Shown: piece by piece, positions 22,832 to 36,000 of the stretch
How the letters are laid out: every line of letters begins with the position of its first letter
Numbering within the stretch: position 1 is the first letter of the stretch
NCBI GenBank assembly: GCA_020726505.1
Contig: JAHLEZ010000016.1
Location: 1,550,001 to 1,614,000, forward strand
DNA length: 64,000 bases
Direction of reading: 5' to 3'
From: Leptodontidium sp. MPI-SDFR-AT-0119
Taxonomy: Eukaryota > Ascomycota > Leotiomycetes > Helotiales > Leptodontidiaceae
Translations under genes and position numbers: made by a program
Notes under the pieces: model-generated
Database searches by the model: none
What the model saw: only the letters and a program-made list of their open reading frames with translations
Told to the model about the DNA's origin: nothing

Positions 22832-25812
22832 TCAAGCTAAGTGATCTACCTCTAAGGGGTTACCCTCTAGTACTATATCGAACTCTTTTATCCACGCTTC
22901 CGTAATATACCTATGGCCGCTTTGCTTTTTAACACACCAAGCTGCTTGTTTTACGCTAAGCCCTTTCCGGTAAGCGTCTATAAAGCGTGAAGCTCTATTA
23001 ATATACCTTCGAAGTGTATCAAGAGGGCAAGAATCAAGAGCTTTAAAAGCAGCTTCTCGAGCCTATAAAATAAACAAATATATAAGTAAATATATCAAAA
23101 GGGTAAGTAAAAAGTGATACATACGTCGTTAAAGGTAGTCTTCTAAACCTGTCGATAAAGGTTTTTACAGTAAGCCCAATACATCTTAATTAGGTTTAGC
23201 TCGTAATAAAACTTCGGTAAAAAGAGACACTTATAGCCTCTAGCTAATAACATCTCTTTTAAAGCTGACTTTTGCTCAAAGAAGTCTTTGTGATTAGCTA
23301 GAATCCTTGCTAAACAACAAGTAGCTTTCTTAGTCGGAGGCCAAGAGAGGAGGTTATTACACCTCTTTTTTGCTTCTCCGGTACACTTAGCGACTAGAAG
23401 CTTTTTCCCTATAATTAGTTAATAAAATATTCCAAAACTAACTATTAATAACGTACCGGTAAGTAAACACCCTCTCTCTGCGAGAATCTGTTTAATTCCC
23501 TTTGGTGTTTCTTTGATTATTGTCTTTTTAACCCTCTTTTTTTTGCTAGGAATTTTAACCTTAATAACCTTCTCTACCTTATAATTAAGCTCTTAAATAG
23601 TACTAACTAGCCCACGAGCTTATTTAGCTTCGCTGATATCAGGGGGAAAGTATATATCCTAAAATTGAGTTAGTATTTCCTAAATAAGAAGGTATAACTA
23701 AAATACCTTTTGAGGTAAAGGAGCTCCCCCTTCTCCAAGATTCATAGCGAAAGTGTTCAACACTCCACTTCCCTTGCTAGCGTGAGCACTTAATTAGTCA
23801 AAAACAAAGACAGCTACCTTATTAAGGTGCTTTTCTTCGAATATATCAATAGCTTCCGCCACTTGCTCTAAGAGCTACTTTATATCCTAATATTCGACTT
23901 TTTGCGGCCCTCCCGGATATATGATTTTCCGAGCATCCTTTTGACTAATAGTAAGCCTCCCTTCAAGACTTATAAAGTCAGAAACGTGAATAAGACCTCC
24001 TTTACTTTTAGAGGGCATTTTTTGTTAATTATCGTCTAACCAAATACGAGTAGAATAGTCTTTAGCGTGAAAACAACTCTCGTCGTAGTAATAAATAACG
24101 TGCTCTTTCTCCCCTAGTAGTAAAGTTAGTAGAATTAGTTGTAATACTTTATTAGCGTCTTCTTCGTAATTCGTAGTTAACGATTAGTAAAGAGCTATTT
24201 ACGGTAGGAATTCTTTTTAACGATATTTAATAACGTCTTCTCTTTCGTGGCCGTCAACGTAGACTCCTTTCTTTTCTTCGGTAGCGTAAAAGCCAAGACG
24301 ATTTAACCACTTATAAGTAGACGTTCTACTAAGTGGTTTCTATTCTTTTAGCTTTTTACCGACCTTATTCCGTGTACTAATAGTATTATTAAGAAGAGGT
24401 TTTTTAAGCTTTCTAGCCGAAGTAAGTAGCCGAGGCATAATCTGCGTATTAAGGGCGTGTCGAAACCCCTTTAGTGTAACTGTAGCTAGCTTTTGAGCTA
24501 ATAACTAAGCTCTACAAGCTTTATAAACGTCTTCGTTATCAAGATAAGAGCGATTTTTTTACTTGCCACCACGAGTTTCAATTAGTAAATAGCCGTAAGT
24601 TCGATAATAGAGATATAAAGCTCTAATCTTTCGGGCAAGGGTTTTTCCGTTTTTAGTAAGGTAATTACTTTCGGCGACAAGTAAAGAAGCTTCGATTCTA
24701 CCTCTACGAGGATTTCTTTTTAAGATATTTTAGACGTATTATTGAATAAGCGAATATTCAAAGCGTACGCGAGGAAGTAGCGAAAGGTGTTTGTTATTAA
24801 CTTGTTTTTTAATCGAATCGAGTACTTCTCTATAAGTTCTTGGCGTAATAAGAGACTCAGAGGTAAGATCAATAGCGTCGCTAATAAGAGAGTCTAATAA
24901 AAGCTCCCTTCGTCCACTATCAAGAAACTCAACGTCGTTAAGATTATCTAACTTAATAGAGTTATCTTCGGCTTCGAATTCAGCCTCTACTTAAGCGTCA
25001 AAATCAGAATCTTCGTCGTCGTCGTTATCGTCGCTCGAATAGATATCTTCGAATATATCTTCTTCTTTAGGAGGTAAAGGTAAAGGTTTTAGCTTAAAAA
25101 AAGCAGAAAGAGGTTGTTAAGTTATTGACTTAATAGCTGAAGAGCCAACTGAGCCAGAGGGTGTTTTGTTGACTTTTTAAAGCGAAGTTTGTCGATTTAT
25201 CTCTCGTTAAGCCGCTTTAGCTCGTTTACGAGTTGCTAAGGATTTCTCTTCAAGAGGGGCTAATTTACTCTTATAAGAGCCTTTAGATTCTAAATTAGAA
25301 GTTAGTTATATTATATATATATATAAAGATATTAAACACTTACTGAAAGTTAGTAAATCAATCACTTTCTCAAGTAGTACAATTAAGTTACCCTTTAAGT
25401 TAATTATTGACTAACGAAAGTACTTAGAGGTTTTAAACTCTTTAGTAACTTCCTTCTCAATATCTAATTCGTCGATATCCTCCCTGTCTAGCCTATCCGG
25501 GCCTAGCTCTTCAAGATCTTAATCTAAAAACTCGTTGGCTTGAGTTATATTATCTTCTTCTTCGTCCTCGCTTTCTAATTCGCTAATTACTTAAGCTCTC
25601 CTTTCTTCCTCAAACTCTGATTCGTCGACTTGACTACTATTAAAAGCAGTAGGTGTGGTAATAGCAATAAGCTTCGTAGGGCGTAAAGGTAAGGGAATTA
25701 TAGAAGAAGATTCAGGTGTTTGTTGACGTAGCCGCTTTATAATTAGCTAAATAGGCGACTTAGGAGGTGATTTAGCGAGTGTAACGCTTCTATTACGCTT
25801 TAAAGGAGCCAT
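22832..25812 (-). pseudogene. DDE transposase of the 4.2-kb DNA transposon, RIP-damaged
   Basis: Exons are 25812-25344, 25289-23457, 23408-23125 and 23062-22832. Introns of 54, 48 and 62 bp have GT...AG ends, with CTAAC/CTAAT branch sites in the first two. The spliced length is 2,817 nt, exactly 939 codons with the TGA stop, so the frame is intact apart from glutamine/tryptophan codons turned to TAA/TAG. Order: an acidic N-terminal half, a helical DNA-binding region, then the catalytic core. The first acidic residue is in YYYDESCFHA, the second in VFVFDQSSAHA, and the third in an ELN-I-MYW block following a degraded FLPKF motif. In that block a usual glutamate is lysine (IKMYW) and a histidine and cysteine read as tyrosine, all G-to-A/C-to-T changes. 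The last exon retains CAA and TGG codons. Family assignment is secure at the DDE/IS630 level only. Confidence 0.85.
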
Positions 25813-26002
25813 ACTAAGTGTCGTAGAAGTGGTAGTTGAGAGAATAGTGGTGGTGGTACTAATATTAAGGTAGAGTTGACGTTAAAAGTTAAAGATATTT
25901 CAGCTCGCTTAATATTAAGCTAAAGAACACCAATAATCCTTAATTGTTAAAACTCCACGTTTAATAAAACGTTCTAATCTATCTTATAGATCTAACTACT
26001 AG

Positions 26003-26090
26003 CTTTCGAATGGACCCACTTTTATCCAAATCGGGCTTAGTACTATAAAGTTATATCGTTGCCAAGACAAAGGGATCAAAAATTTTGAAA
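26003..26090. repeat. subterminal direct repeat, right copy
   Basis: Same orientation and motif order as 22096-22190: TTCGAATGGACCCA, TTTTATCC, then GGATCAAAAATTTTGA. Confidence 0.7.
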
Positions 26091-26226
26091 AATATTTTTT
26101 TCGTGATATATTTAATAATAACTTTTTAATTACATAGTAAAATAGGAAAAGCTAAGAAGCCAAATAGCTTTATATATATAAACGCAGCTTTTCATAAGAA
26201 AATATCTCTACTTTTATAAGGTTTGA

Positions 26227-26256
26227 AATTTTACCGTGTTTGAGGTGGACGGACTG
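26227..26256. repeat. right terminal inverted repeat
   Basis: Exact reverse complement of 22015-22044, followed by the second TA target copy. Confidence 0.95.
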
Positions 26257-26974
26257 TATCCTAAAGAAATTACAAGAACTAAAAAGGCTTATATTCTAAT
26301 TTGCTTAGTCTAGATAAGAAACTAAAGATTACCTTTAATTACTTGCTTGCAGTTCGAATCCCTCCCATCATTAGTTCAAACGAGAGGTCAGACGACAGCA
26401 TGAGCTTGAATACATCTGTTCTACATTGGTTATTGTGCATGTAAGACGGAAAGAAAAAGCAATACTCCTAAAGAAAAATCAATCTCTGGGCGGTAGGCCC
26501 AGAATCGATACTAAGACCTAACTAGGATTCTGAGGTTCGGTAATAAAAGTCCTTGCTCTTCTGTGTTTTTAAATCGATACAGGAAGTAATACGGCGAATT
26601 AAGGATAGATATTTTACACATGATCTAGCCGAAAAGGTACGTTTGTTAGTGTTGACAAGCAAGCCAAGAAGCGAGCAAGCCTGGGCTCTCTGGTCCTCGC
26701 CTTAGCCCGAGATATGCATGAAATTGTCGCTTAACGAGATCGAGGCTGAAGTTGAGTTGGAGAATGGTGGGTAAGAGATAAGATGTAGCCGTTCCTTTCG
26801 GAGTTGGCACTCTCCACTTCTATACGTTCGCTACTCGACTCCGTGATTATTCTACTACTAGGCACCGTCAGAAGCTCCAAGTCCTCGGAGTAATCACGAG
26901 GATATTTGCTTATAGAAATATCTATACTACCGCCGCCACTGCCAAAGCGGTTCTCTAGCTTTATAAATGTAGGG
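26257..26974. other. spacer without identifiable gene
   Basis: Moderate base composition and no long frame. Together with 21656-22014 it forms the DNA that received the DNA transposon. I see no recognisable coding motif, RNA gene or promoter. Confidence 0.5.
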
Positions 26975-27557
26975 GGTCTAATATAAGAATCCGAGATAGA
27001 TATTATATTAACTACTTTTAATTAAGTCGTAAAATAAAAATAGTTACTCCCCTTGTTAAGTGTAAGTAAAAGATTTTATAAAAGCGAAGTAAAGTCACAA
27101 TAATCCTAATTATTATTATCTTAATACCCCCCTCCTTACTCGAAATAAACTTTCACGAGCTATATTATTACATTTATCTCCTAGCTTTTAATAATTCTTT
27201 AATACCTCTTATGACTAAGTCATTATAATAACATTCTTTGCTTATCCTCTAGCTTCGTATTAGAACTTACTATTTATAAAATAAAATACCTTAAGTTAAA
27301 TAAACTAGCTATAAAAGTAGTTTTATTACTCTTTAAGATAAGAACGCCAGGTCTCTTAAGGCGGTATAAAATACTTAAGAAAATACTAAAACGAAAATAA
27401 ATAAGAGAAACCTGTATACTATATAATATAATTAAGTAAGGTAATAATAATAAGCTAAGAGACCTTCGATTAAAAATAAGGTGAGTAAGTTAATATAATT
27501 AGCTAGGGTTTTAAATGTGTTATTTATAAATATCGAGACTTTAATAAGGGAGCACGG
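26975..27557 (+). repeat. tandem duplication unit 1, left part (interrupted by Gypsy-2)
   Basis: It aligns with 49771-50323, beginning TCTAATATAAGAATCCG and ending at the Gypsy-2 target CACGG. The unit resumes at 49426. This copy is clearly more AT-rich than the second: the segment matching the 50062-50250 frame is broken here by many C-to-T and G-to-A changes. Confidence 0.8.
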
Positions 27558-27859
27558 TGTTACGGCTGGCCAGAGGTTGATACGGCGAGTTGACTTAAGC
27601 TTTGTATTTGGACCTAAGGCTACGCTCAGAATCGAGAAGAAAAGACAAGGAGGAAAGGAGAGTTCTCTATAAGGGGGAGCTCGAGTATAAATACATGAGG
27701 GGCCCTCCTAATAAGGCCTAACGTAGTCGAGTGCCATTCACGTCAATATATCGTAGGCTCGCCTCTTAGTCTTCCTTATTGGGCTTAGCGCCGTCGTATA
27801 GCCAGCGATACTACGAGCCTATGTCAGTTAGAATACAAGGCGTATCGTAAGTCGTAATA
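27558..27859 (-). repeat. 3' LTR of Gypsy-2
   Basis: On the plus strand it starts TGTTACGG and ends GTCGTAATA (from GTAACA). A C-rich complement of the polypurine tract follows at about 27863. Confidence 0.94.
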
Positions 27860-27865
27860 TTACCC

Positions 27866-29821
27866 CCCCCCTTCTTAAAAAACTACGTTTACGTAATTAT
27901 AGCTATAACTATATCGTCCTCTAGGTCGTTATAGTCGTTAATACTAGCGTTATAAGCCTTTAGCCACTTTAGGAGAGCTCTCGGCGGGCCCTTAGCGTTA
28001 AGATACTCTAGGTAGAACCGCTTAATTATATACGAAGCTATTATAACATTTAAGTATAAGTATTACTCTAAGTCCTTGTTAGCGCCTAGCTACTTAATAC
28101 GATAGAATAACTTGTTTCGTATAACCTTAGAGTCAAGGATGCCTTTAATTTCTTACTTATCTTACTTAAGTAACAGCTAGATAAGTGCCGGCGTAGCTCT
28201 GGCTTGTCCCGGCAGGGGGTTGTCGACGTACTTGTAGAGCGAGTGCGAGTGGAAGATAAGGTGAATTAACTAGTCCTTTAGTAGCTTAACTCTTTAACTC
28301 TCTCCTTCCTTAGCGATTACCTTAATAAGGCCGTACCACTTATTAAATAACTTCCTTAAGGGTTAGTTAACGTTTTAGTTTTAAGTGTCGACTAGTACTA
28401 AGTCGCTAACGTCTTAGTCGACAGCACGTCGCTTATAATTCGTTAGTTGTTTTATTTTCTTTTATTAATCTTTAAAGGACGACTATACGACTTTTATAAC
28501 CTCCTTTATTTATAATACTACTTAAAGAGCCTCCTCGCGATTGAGTTTCTTTATTGTCGTAGCTAGAGGCTTTAAGTTAACTAAGTCTTAGGAAGTCCTT
28601 GGCTTAACGCCGTTAAGTAGCTAGAAAGGAGACAGGCGGCCTAAGGACTCGTGTAGTAACGTTAATTAAGTAATGTCTATAATTAGTAAGAGGTCGCTTT
28701 AATTATCTTAGTAATAATAACAAAAGGGACGGAGCCGTTACTTAATATATTAGTTTGTTACTTTTATTTAACCGTTAATATTTAAGTTATACGCTATCGT
28801 TAGCTTTACTTTAGTCCCGAGAATACAATAGTACTCCTTTTAAAAGGAGGAGATAAACTAAGGTTCTCGGTCCGAGATAATAAAGTCCGGTATATCGAAC
28901 TTGGTGTCAAGTCTAATAGACGAGGAAGAGAATAATTATGCCTTTAATAGTAATTATATTATTATAAAGTATTAAGACCGGTTTCTTAGACAAGCGGTTA
29001 ACGAGAACTATAGCGAAGTTATAGCCGTGCTTATTTAGTAATAACTTCGTAAAGTCTATTGTGAGGTATTAATACGGCCGAGTAAGGATTAACAGGGGGT
29101 ATAAGAAGTTAAGGGTCTTATCCTTACGGGCTTTTTATTGAGAGTAACTATAGTTTATTACGTATTGAGCTATATCCGTGATAAGGCCGTTCTAGTAATA
29201 TTTACGACTTAGTAATACCTTTATTTTTCTAATCCCCACATATGTTATTAAAGGTTAAGAGTATACGTGGCGTATAAGTGTCGTGTGAAGCTCTAGCGGT
29301 TTTAGGGGCACTTTTAGGCGGCCTTAAAAAAGCAGCTTATTGTTTACTAGCTCGTAATCTAGTGACTATTCCCTAGCCTTTTGTCAGAGAGGCTCTAGCG
29401 AAGGCGAAGACTTATTAGTCAAGAGCACTTAATTAATAACGTCGTATTCCGCGATATTATATACTATTATAGAGTTAAAGTTTAGCTTTTCCGCGGTTAA
29501 TGTCTCTAGGTTAATTAACACTCTTGTATTCGACTCTAGCTTTGGCTCTATCCTTGGGTCGTCACGTGGCTTAGTATCGCGATCTGGGATTATGGCGTTT
29601 ATAAGTGCTAAGGGTATTGTCTCTACGACTTTAGTATAAGCGTTTATAGGATTAACGGCGGAGAGCTAAAGGTCGCTGGCGACTCGCGGGTTAATTTTGT
29701 TGGTTAGAATTAACTATTAATTACAGATGGCCTGCTTGCGTGCCTTTATAGTTGTGAGGTCTTGATCTCGTCGAGACAAAGTATTAGCTAGTATATTAGT
29801 CGTCTCGGTATAGTATATAAT
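27866..29821 (-). pseudogene. Gypsy-2 integrase and chromodomain segment
   Basis: The minus-strand sequence parallels Gypsy-1 from about 1920 to 3850: RNase H end and integrase zinc-binding region near 29.8-29.2 kb, the integrase core with the SDRGPQF-like block near 28.9 kb, and the chromodomain at about 28.15-27.96 kb. It is saturated with RIP-type stops. At 29821 it is interrupted by Copia-C and resumes at 37417. Confidence 0.85.
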
Positions 29822-30095
29822 TGTTAGTATCTAATTAAGGTTCGATACCTGATATTAGGGTGACAAAGAATATAACAAGTGAAGTTTAATTAAGTATATT
29901 CCGTGTGTCCCTTTTATATAAAAGGGAAAGCTACCTTAAATATATTAAGTACTAAACCCTGTAACTCGTATAAGTATTACTTGTACGAAACTAAGAGGCA
30001 AGGTATAAAACTAAGCTTTATTTAACTAAGAGAGACGACTATCTTTAGAAGCTATTAGAGTAAGAGAATGCCCCTTAATTAAGGCTATCTTAACA
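29822..30095 (-). repeat. 3' LTR of Copia-C
   Basis: Plus strand TGTTAG... to ...TTAACA. 274 bp, matching 37138-37411 with differences that I see mainly as transitions. Confidence 0.93.
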
Positions 30096-30099
30096 CTAG

Positions 30100-33000
30100 T
30101 AACTCTTCTTTTATTAAAAGAAAAACTCTCTTACTTTCTTTTTTTCTCTTTTATATAAAGTGCGCGCAACTTAGCGCATTATCCTTAGCTCCTCTTTTTC
30201 TTTTATACGAAGCACGTGCCTTATGTGACTTCGGCTCGTTATATTAAATAATAACCGCTTTAGGAAGAAACAACTTTGTTCTTTCCTTATACGTCTCTCG
30301 TTAGTTAATTATTAACTTTTCTTACGTATAAAAGAGATTTTCTAAATTCCCTCTTCTCTTTTTCTTCTCTTCTTCTTTAACTAATAGTAACAATAGTAGT
30401 AGTAATAGTAAGTCCCCTTTTCTTTTTCGTATAACTCTCCTCTTCCTTAAATACTCTTTATACGACTTAAGATAGCCTTATATAAATCGGCGTCTCTCTT
30501 TTCCGCCTTACTTATAAGGTAATCTAATTCGTTGTCGCTATATACTAACGAAAGGTCTTCCGTAAGCCACAATACTACTACTACTACTATTATTAAGTAA
30601 GTACCCTCCCTTGTACGAAGTCTACCCCCTCGAGACTAGCTTCGCACAGCTGCTACAATATTAGTGAGGTAGTACTAACGCCTGCGTAGCTACACCACAC
30701 TATACCACACTATATAATATTAGTCTTCTTCTCTTTATACGAGCTGGCCCTTATCCCTAGGATATAGCTTCTCGTACGAACCTCCGGTCCTTTTGTCTAA
30801 GAACTAACATTATATAAGGCCCTTATTCTCTTTAACGCCGTTAATACTGTACTAACTACTACTAACGCTAACGCCTAGCTTATACTTATTATCGGCGGGC
30901 AGTAGTTAGGCCCGTTGTGTTATAATACGTTATAATAAATAGTCTTAACTATACTCAGACGTAATGTCGCCTTCGTATAAGGGCGTATTACACCTTAGTA
31001 GCTTATAATATATCGGCCTTTATACGTTAATACCCTCTTAATTCAATTGAGAGGTGTTGTCTAAGCTATTCTTTGTACTAAATGTTCTTGGCGTAACTTA
31101 ACGCCTTTCTTTAATTATACTTTAGTTTAAGGTTATTTCGGGGATAACTATAGTAACTATAAGTGGCGAGATTATACCGCTCGTTATAATCCCCCTCTTA
31201 AGGGCTTATTGTTTAAAGACGGAGGTTTAGGAAACGAGAGTAACGAAGTTTAAGTAGTTACTATATAAAGGGCACTACAGGGACTTATTATTAGACTTAT
31301 ATAAAGGGGCTTAATAGAAGATAAATCTAAAGATACTTTAATTGTCCTATAACTTTATACGTATCTTTTATATTCCCTTTTATTTATAAGTATAATTCCT
31401 TTTTACAGCTAAGCTTTTAGGTATTATATAGAGGCTCCCTTTAAGTAAATAGACTTAAGCTTATCTTTAACTTTTACGCGGTACTTAAAATAAGTACTTC
31501 GTATAAGAGCTTATACAAAGGAAACTAATAGAGATTTCCCTTAATTGATTTGTTATTGGATTATTATTAAATAATTTAGTCGCTAGACAGTCGATCGTCG
31601 TATTAGATATTATTTGTTTAGTCGAGAAATATATAACTATTGTTTCGTATAGTATTTAAATAAGTAGTTAAAATAAAATAAAAACACGCATTTAACAAAT
31701 GAAATTATTATATTATATAATATTATTCCTCCCTTAGCTCTACTTTCTTTTCTCTCTTAACTTATCCTTTTACTCGTACGACAATCTAATTATTATTAAT
31801 TAGCTTTTTTAAGCTTTTATTTAAGTTTAACTTCGTTATTGTATTTACTGGGTTGTCTTAATTATTAATTTATCGGATTTCTATAAGTTCTTGTCGTTTA
31901 TACGATTAACGTAAAGCCATAATATTGATTATTAGCCGCTTCTCTTTCGTAGTACTAAGCTTTACGAGGTATTTATATAACAAGAACGAGTCTATATAAA
32001 CAATAATTAGAATCGTTAATATCTTTAGCCGCGACGTAATAATATCGACTATACTCTTTACCGCGATTATTATATTAACCCTATTAATTATACTGTAAAT
32101 CTCGGAAGCTAAGACACTTCGCGTTACTCGTTTATTTTTTATATTACTTTAATAAAATAGATTTTTAAAAAGAAAAAACGAGTCTTGATTATACGAATTA
32201 GGGTCGTCGTCCTTTATGTCGAGAATTATTACGTATTTAAGCTAAGAACTGAAGTCCCTATTATTTACAAAAGATCCGTTAATAAAAACAAATAACTTTA
32301 TATAATATAAGTCTAAAGGAATATAATTTAATTCTTGTTTAATATTTTAAATCTACTACTAAATACGCTTATTTAAGTTCTTTACGTTAGTATCCTCTAG
32401 TTCTTGGAATTAAGCCGCAATTAATAAGTCGTACGAAGCTTTAAGTTAATATAAAGTTGCGATATATGCCCCTTGAGCCTGTTATTCCTAATATTAGTTT
32501 ATACAGTCCGGTGCTTTTAAGTTAACTTCAGCTAACTTCTCGCCTTGCCCTTTTTAAAGGATTTAAACGAAGTCCTTTCGATTATACACGATATATCCGT
32601 TAAACGTAAGGGGTAATTTGTATAATAAACGATCCTTTAGTTTTATAAAGAAACTAGTAATCCCGAGTTCTTTCTCTTCCTTCTTTTAAAACTCGTTAGT
32701 AGCTAAGATTAAAGTATTATTTATTTATATCTTAACTACTTTAAATAGCATTTCTAGTTAAATAATTAAAAGGTATAAATCGTATAAAGACGTTTTTATA
32801 TATAACTTAACCTTATAATATATATCGTACGTCCCTTACTAGTGTGTTCCTAATTCCGGGATATTATATAATAGCTTTTATACGAGTATAATTATATCCG
32901 GCGAGTAGTTACTAGCAATTTACTTTAGTAGTCTTGTATAAATCATACGATTCAGAAACGTTATCGACTAGACATACGCCTAAGTAATATCCTAAATAAA

Positions 33001-36000
33001 AATTAATAACCCTTTTCGTATAAGTGACAAATAAAGTGTTAGAATTAGTCGTTAACTAATCCGTTAAATTATTAGAGACTAAGTAAAGATTTATTCCTTT
33101 CCTGCGTTGTTATACACTTAAATCACAAGTCTAGATTTTTTATATAGAGCTTTAGTTGTCTTCCTTTTAATTTCATTAATAAGCCGGGAATTAAAGATTT
33201 GTCCGCGATATTACCTTAAGTCGTATTATACGAACTCAAATACGCCTCGAGTAATTAAGCTATTAATCTCCTTTTGTTAAGATTTTTTAAATAGAAGACT
33301 AAGGCTAGTAATCTTCCTTATTACTTATATTATACGAAATAAGTCTAAGTCGTATTATTCTTTCCGAGTCAAGAAAACTTCTAGTAATCGTACAAGTCCC
33401 TTCTCGAGTTCCTACTTTGTCTTAAATAGAATTAAGACAACTAGTCGTATTAAAGGAGATACTTAGTCTAATCGTATATAGTTATTTAGGGCCTCGGCGA
33501 TTTCTTCTATATAAAACGGCTTAATTACTGTCGTATAAAAAGAAGTCAGTCCCGAAGGCAATTAAATAATATACTCTTTCCCCGTGATTAATAATAATAA
33601 AAACGGGCTTATTTATCCCTTTTTCTCCTGTTATACTTTTATTAAAGATTATAATAAAAGTCGTATAATCTTAATAATATTAAGGCCGTTCTTAATACTC
33701 TAAGTATCTTTAATCTTTTATATAGCTTAAATCTTTCGTAATTCCGTTATTACTATTCGAACTGCCCTTGCTTTAATAAGTATATCCGTAAATAGTAAGT
33801 CTTCGTACGAAAGTCTAAAATATACTCCGAAAACAAGAAGTATTAGAATTAGTCCGTTTAAACTAGCCGTATCGTTTACGGCTTTCACGGCTATTTAAAA
33901 GACTACTTCTTTTATTAAGTTTTCGCTTCTCGTCTCGTCTTAAATAATCTCGTACGATTAGCGTAAAGGGGCGTAATACCGCTTAACTTTCCCGACACTT
34001 TAATATACCTCGACTAAGACTTCCTTTATATTGACGTTTATCGTACGAGCATTTGCTCTAAATTCTAATAATACGAAGTTCGTCCCGGTATCGTGTACGA
34101 AGTAATCTAGGGGTTTAAAGTAAGTATTGATTTAACACGTATAAAGTATAATTCACGTTGTCTTCGCTAAATTATCCTTTAAGAATTAAACGGCATTAAA
34201 GTCAATTACTTTATTAACTACTTAAAAGACTACTACTCTTAAAAGATATAAAATATTTACGATTATAAAAAAATTAAATTCGATATTGTCTTTTAAAGAG
34301 AATCTAAATCGACCTAGGTTTTTCGTATAAAGCTAATATTATTTATAGAACTTTAAGATCTTTTTAATTATATAAAGGTTTATTTCCTTGTGTTTTACTC
34401 GCTAAAGAACGCGGTACAGTTTCTTAATTAAAGGATGTCTAAAGCGTTAATAGAGTTGCCTAAGCTCTGTTTCTATAAAGTACTAGTATATAAACGTGTC
34501 TTTTATTATATAAATTATTATTTATAAATGTCCTTATTTTCGTATAATCGGAATTCTCTTATCCCCTTAAATTATAATATTTTAAAAGTTATTTAATTAT
34601 ATATTAAGGGAGTCTATATCTTAAATATATAATAGAAATAAAGTATTTGTCGGAATAATCTAGAACTTTACTTGCCTAATAAGTGTTCGTACGAGTATTA
34701 ATCCCTTTAATTCTATTACTCCTTTATTAAATCGAATTATATACGTTTAATTACTCGTACGATTAACTTCTAGCGACGGGTTAAGCTTTAGAAGTGCTTA
34801 GACTTGTTACTTTCTTACGGTAGAGATTCTAATAATACTACTGTCTAATATAATCCCTTAGAAGACTTTAGACGAATATTTGTCTTTAATAATAAATACC
34901 TCGCCTTTATACGAATCCTTCGTCGGGTCTCATTATAAAAAGGCGTGTTTTGTTAATTCGTTGTTTAGAACTTAGATTATTTGTCGTCTGTCGACTTCCT
35001 TATACTTTATAAAGAATCCTTTTAGTTTATTTTCGTCCTTTTATTCCTTTATATCTTTTAGTACTTCTTTTATTATTATACGATTAAATTCCCCTAGGAA
35101 ATCTTTATACGAGCTTAAGAAAGCCTAAGTTACTTCCTCGGATTTATTAAACTCGGTTATTAAGTAATTCTTGACCTTCGCCTACGCGGCTTTTTACTTT
35201 ACTTTTAAATAATCTATTAACTAGTAACCTTCCTTCTTATAAATAATATATTTCTTGTTTATACGATTATTAAAAGGGTTCCTTAAACGAAAAGTCCTCT
35301 TCTAGAACTAGTTTAGTGTTATATAATCCGGAAATCGTCGTGCCTTCTTATAGAATTATCTCTTTATTAAGTTGTGATTATAATTGTACGAACGATTCTA
35401 TAAGTAAGTGCTAACTTCTCTTATTTATATAGCTATAGTAATTATAGACTGTAAGTCTGCGTATAGCCCTTTAAATGTTTGTACAGGCTTATATAGTATT
35501 AGATTATACTCTTTTACTCCGCGATATACGTTTAGTATTTAATCGCGAAGATTATACTTTGTTTAATATTCCCTCGATAGGCCGCGTTACGCCGTATAAA
35601 GAGAATTAAATATAATTTCTAAGTATTCTAACTAAGACTTCTCTAAGTTCTTTATAATTATAGAAATTAATATAGTCTCTCTTTACTTAGACAAGTACTT
35701 TTACTAATTCTCCTTAGTCTTAAAGTGATTCCGAGTTATATAAATTATTATAAAGAAATCGTACGAACGTCTTATAATCTTGTCGTAATAGAAATCTACT
35801 GCTCGTCCTTTTAGTATAATCGAGAATACTAAGTAGTACTAATTACTTAAGATTCTAATCTTTATATAATAATTAAAAAAGACTTAAAGACAAATATCTA
35901 AGATATTGTATTACTCTCCGCCGTACTTTTAGCTCTTGTTATTATAAACCTTTATTAAGTTTATTAATAACCGTGAGTTCGGGATAATTATCTGAGACTT

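Larger units (their letters stand above)
22015..26256 (-). mobile_element. complete DDE DNA transposon, Tc1/mariner (IS630)-type, 4,242 bp
   Basis: Perfect 30-bp terminal inverted repeats start CAGTCCGTCCACCTCAAACA. They are flanked by TA at 22013-22014 and 26257-26258, the target duplication of the IS630/Tc1/mariner superfamily. Inside is one large four-exon transposase gene on the minus strand (25812-22832). The element is far longer than a classical 1.3-2 kb Tc1/mariner and its transposase is about 938 residues. RIP stops are frequent in the first three exons but absent from the last. Confidence 0.92.
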
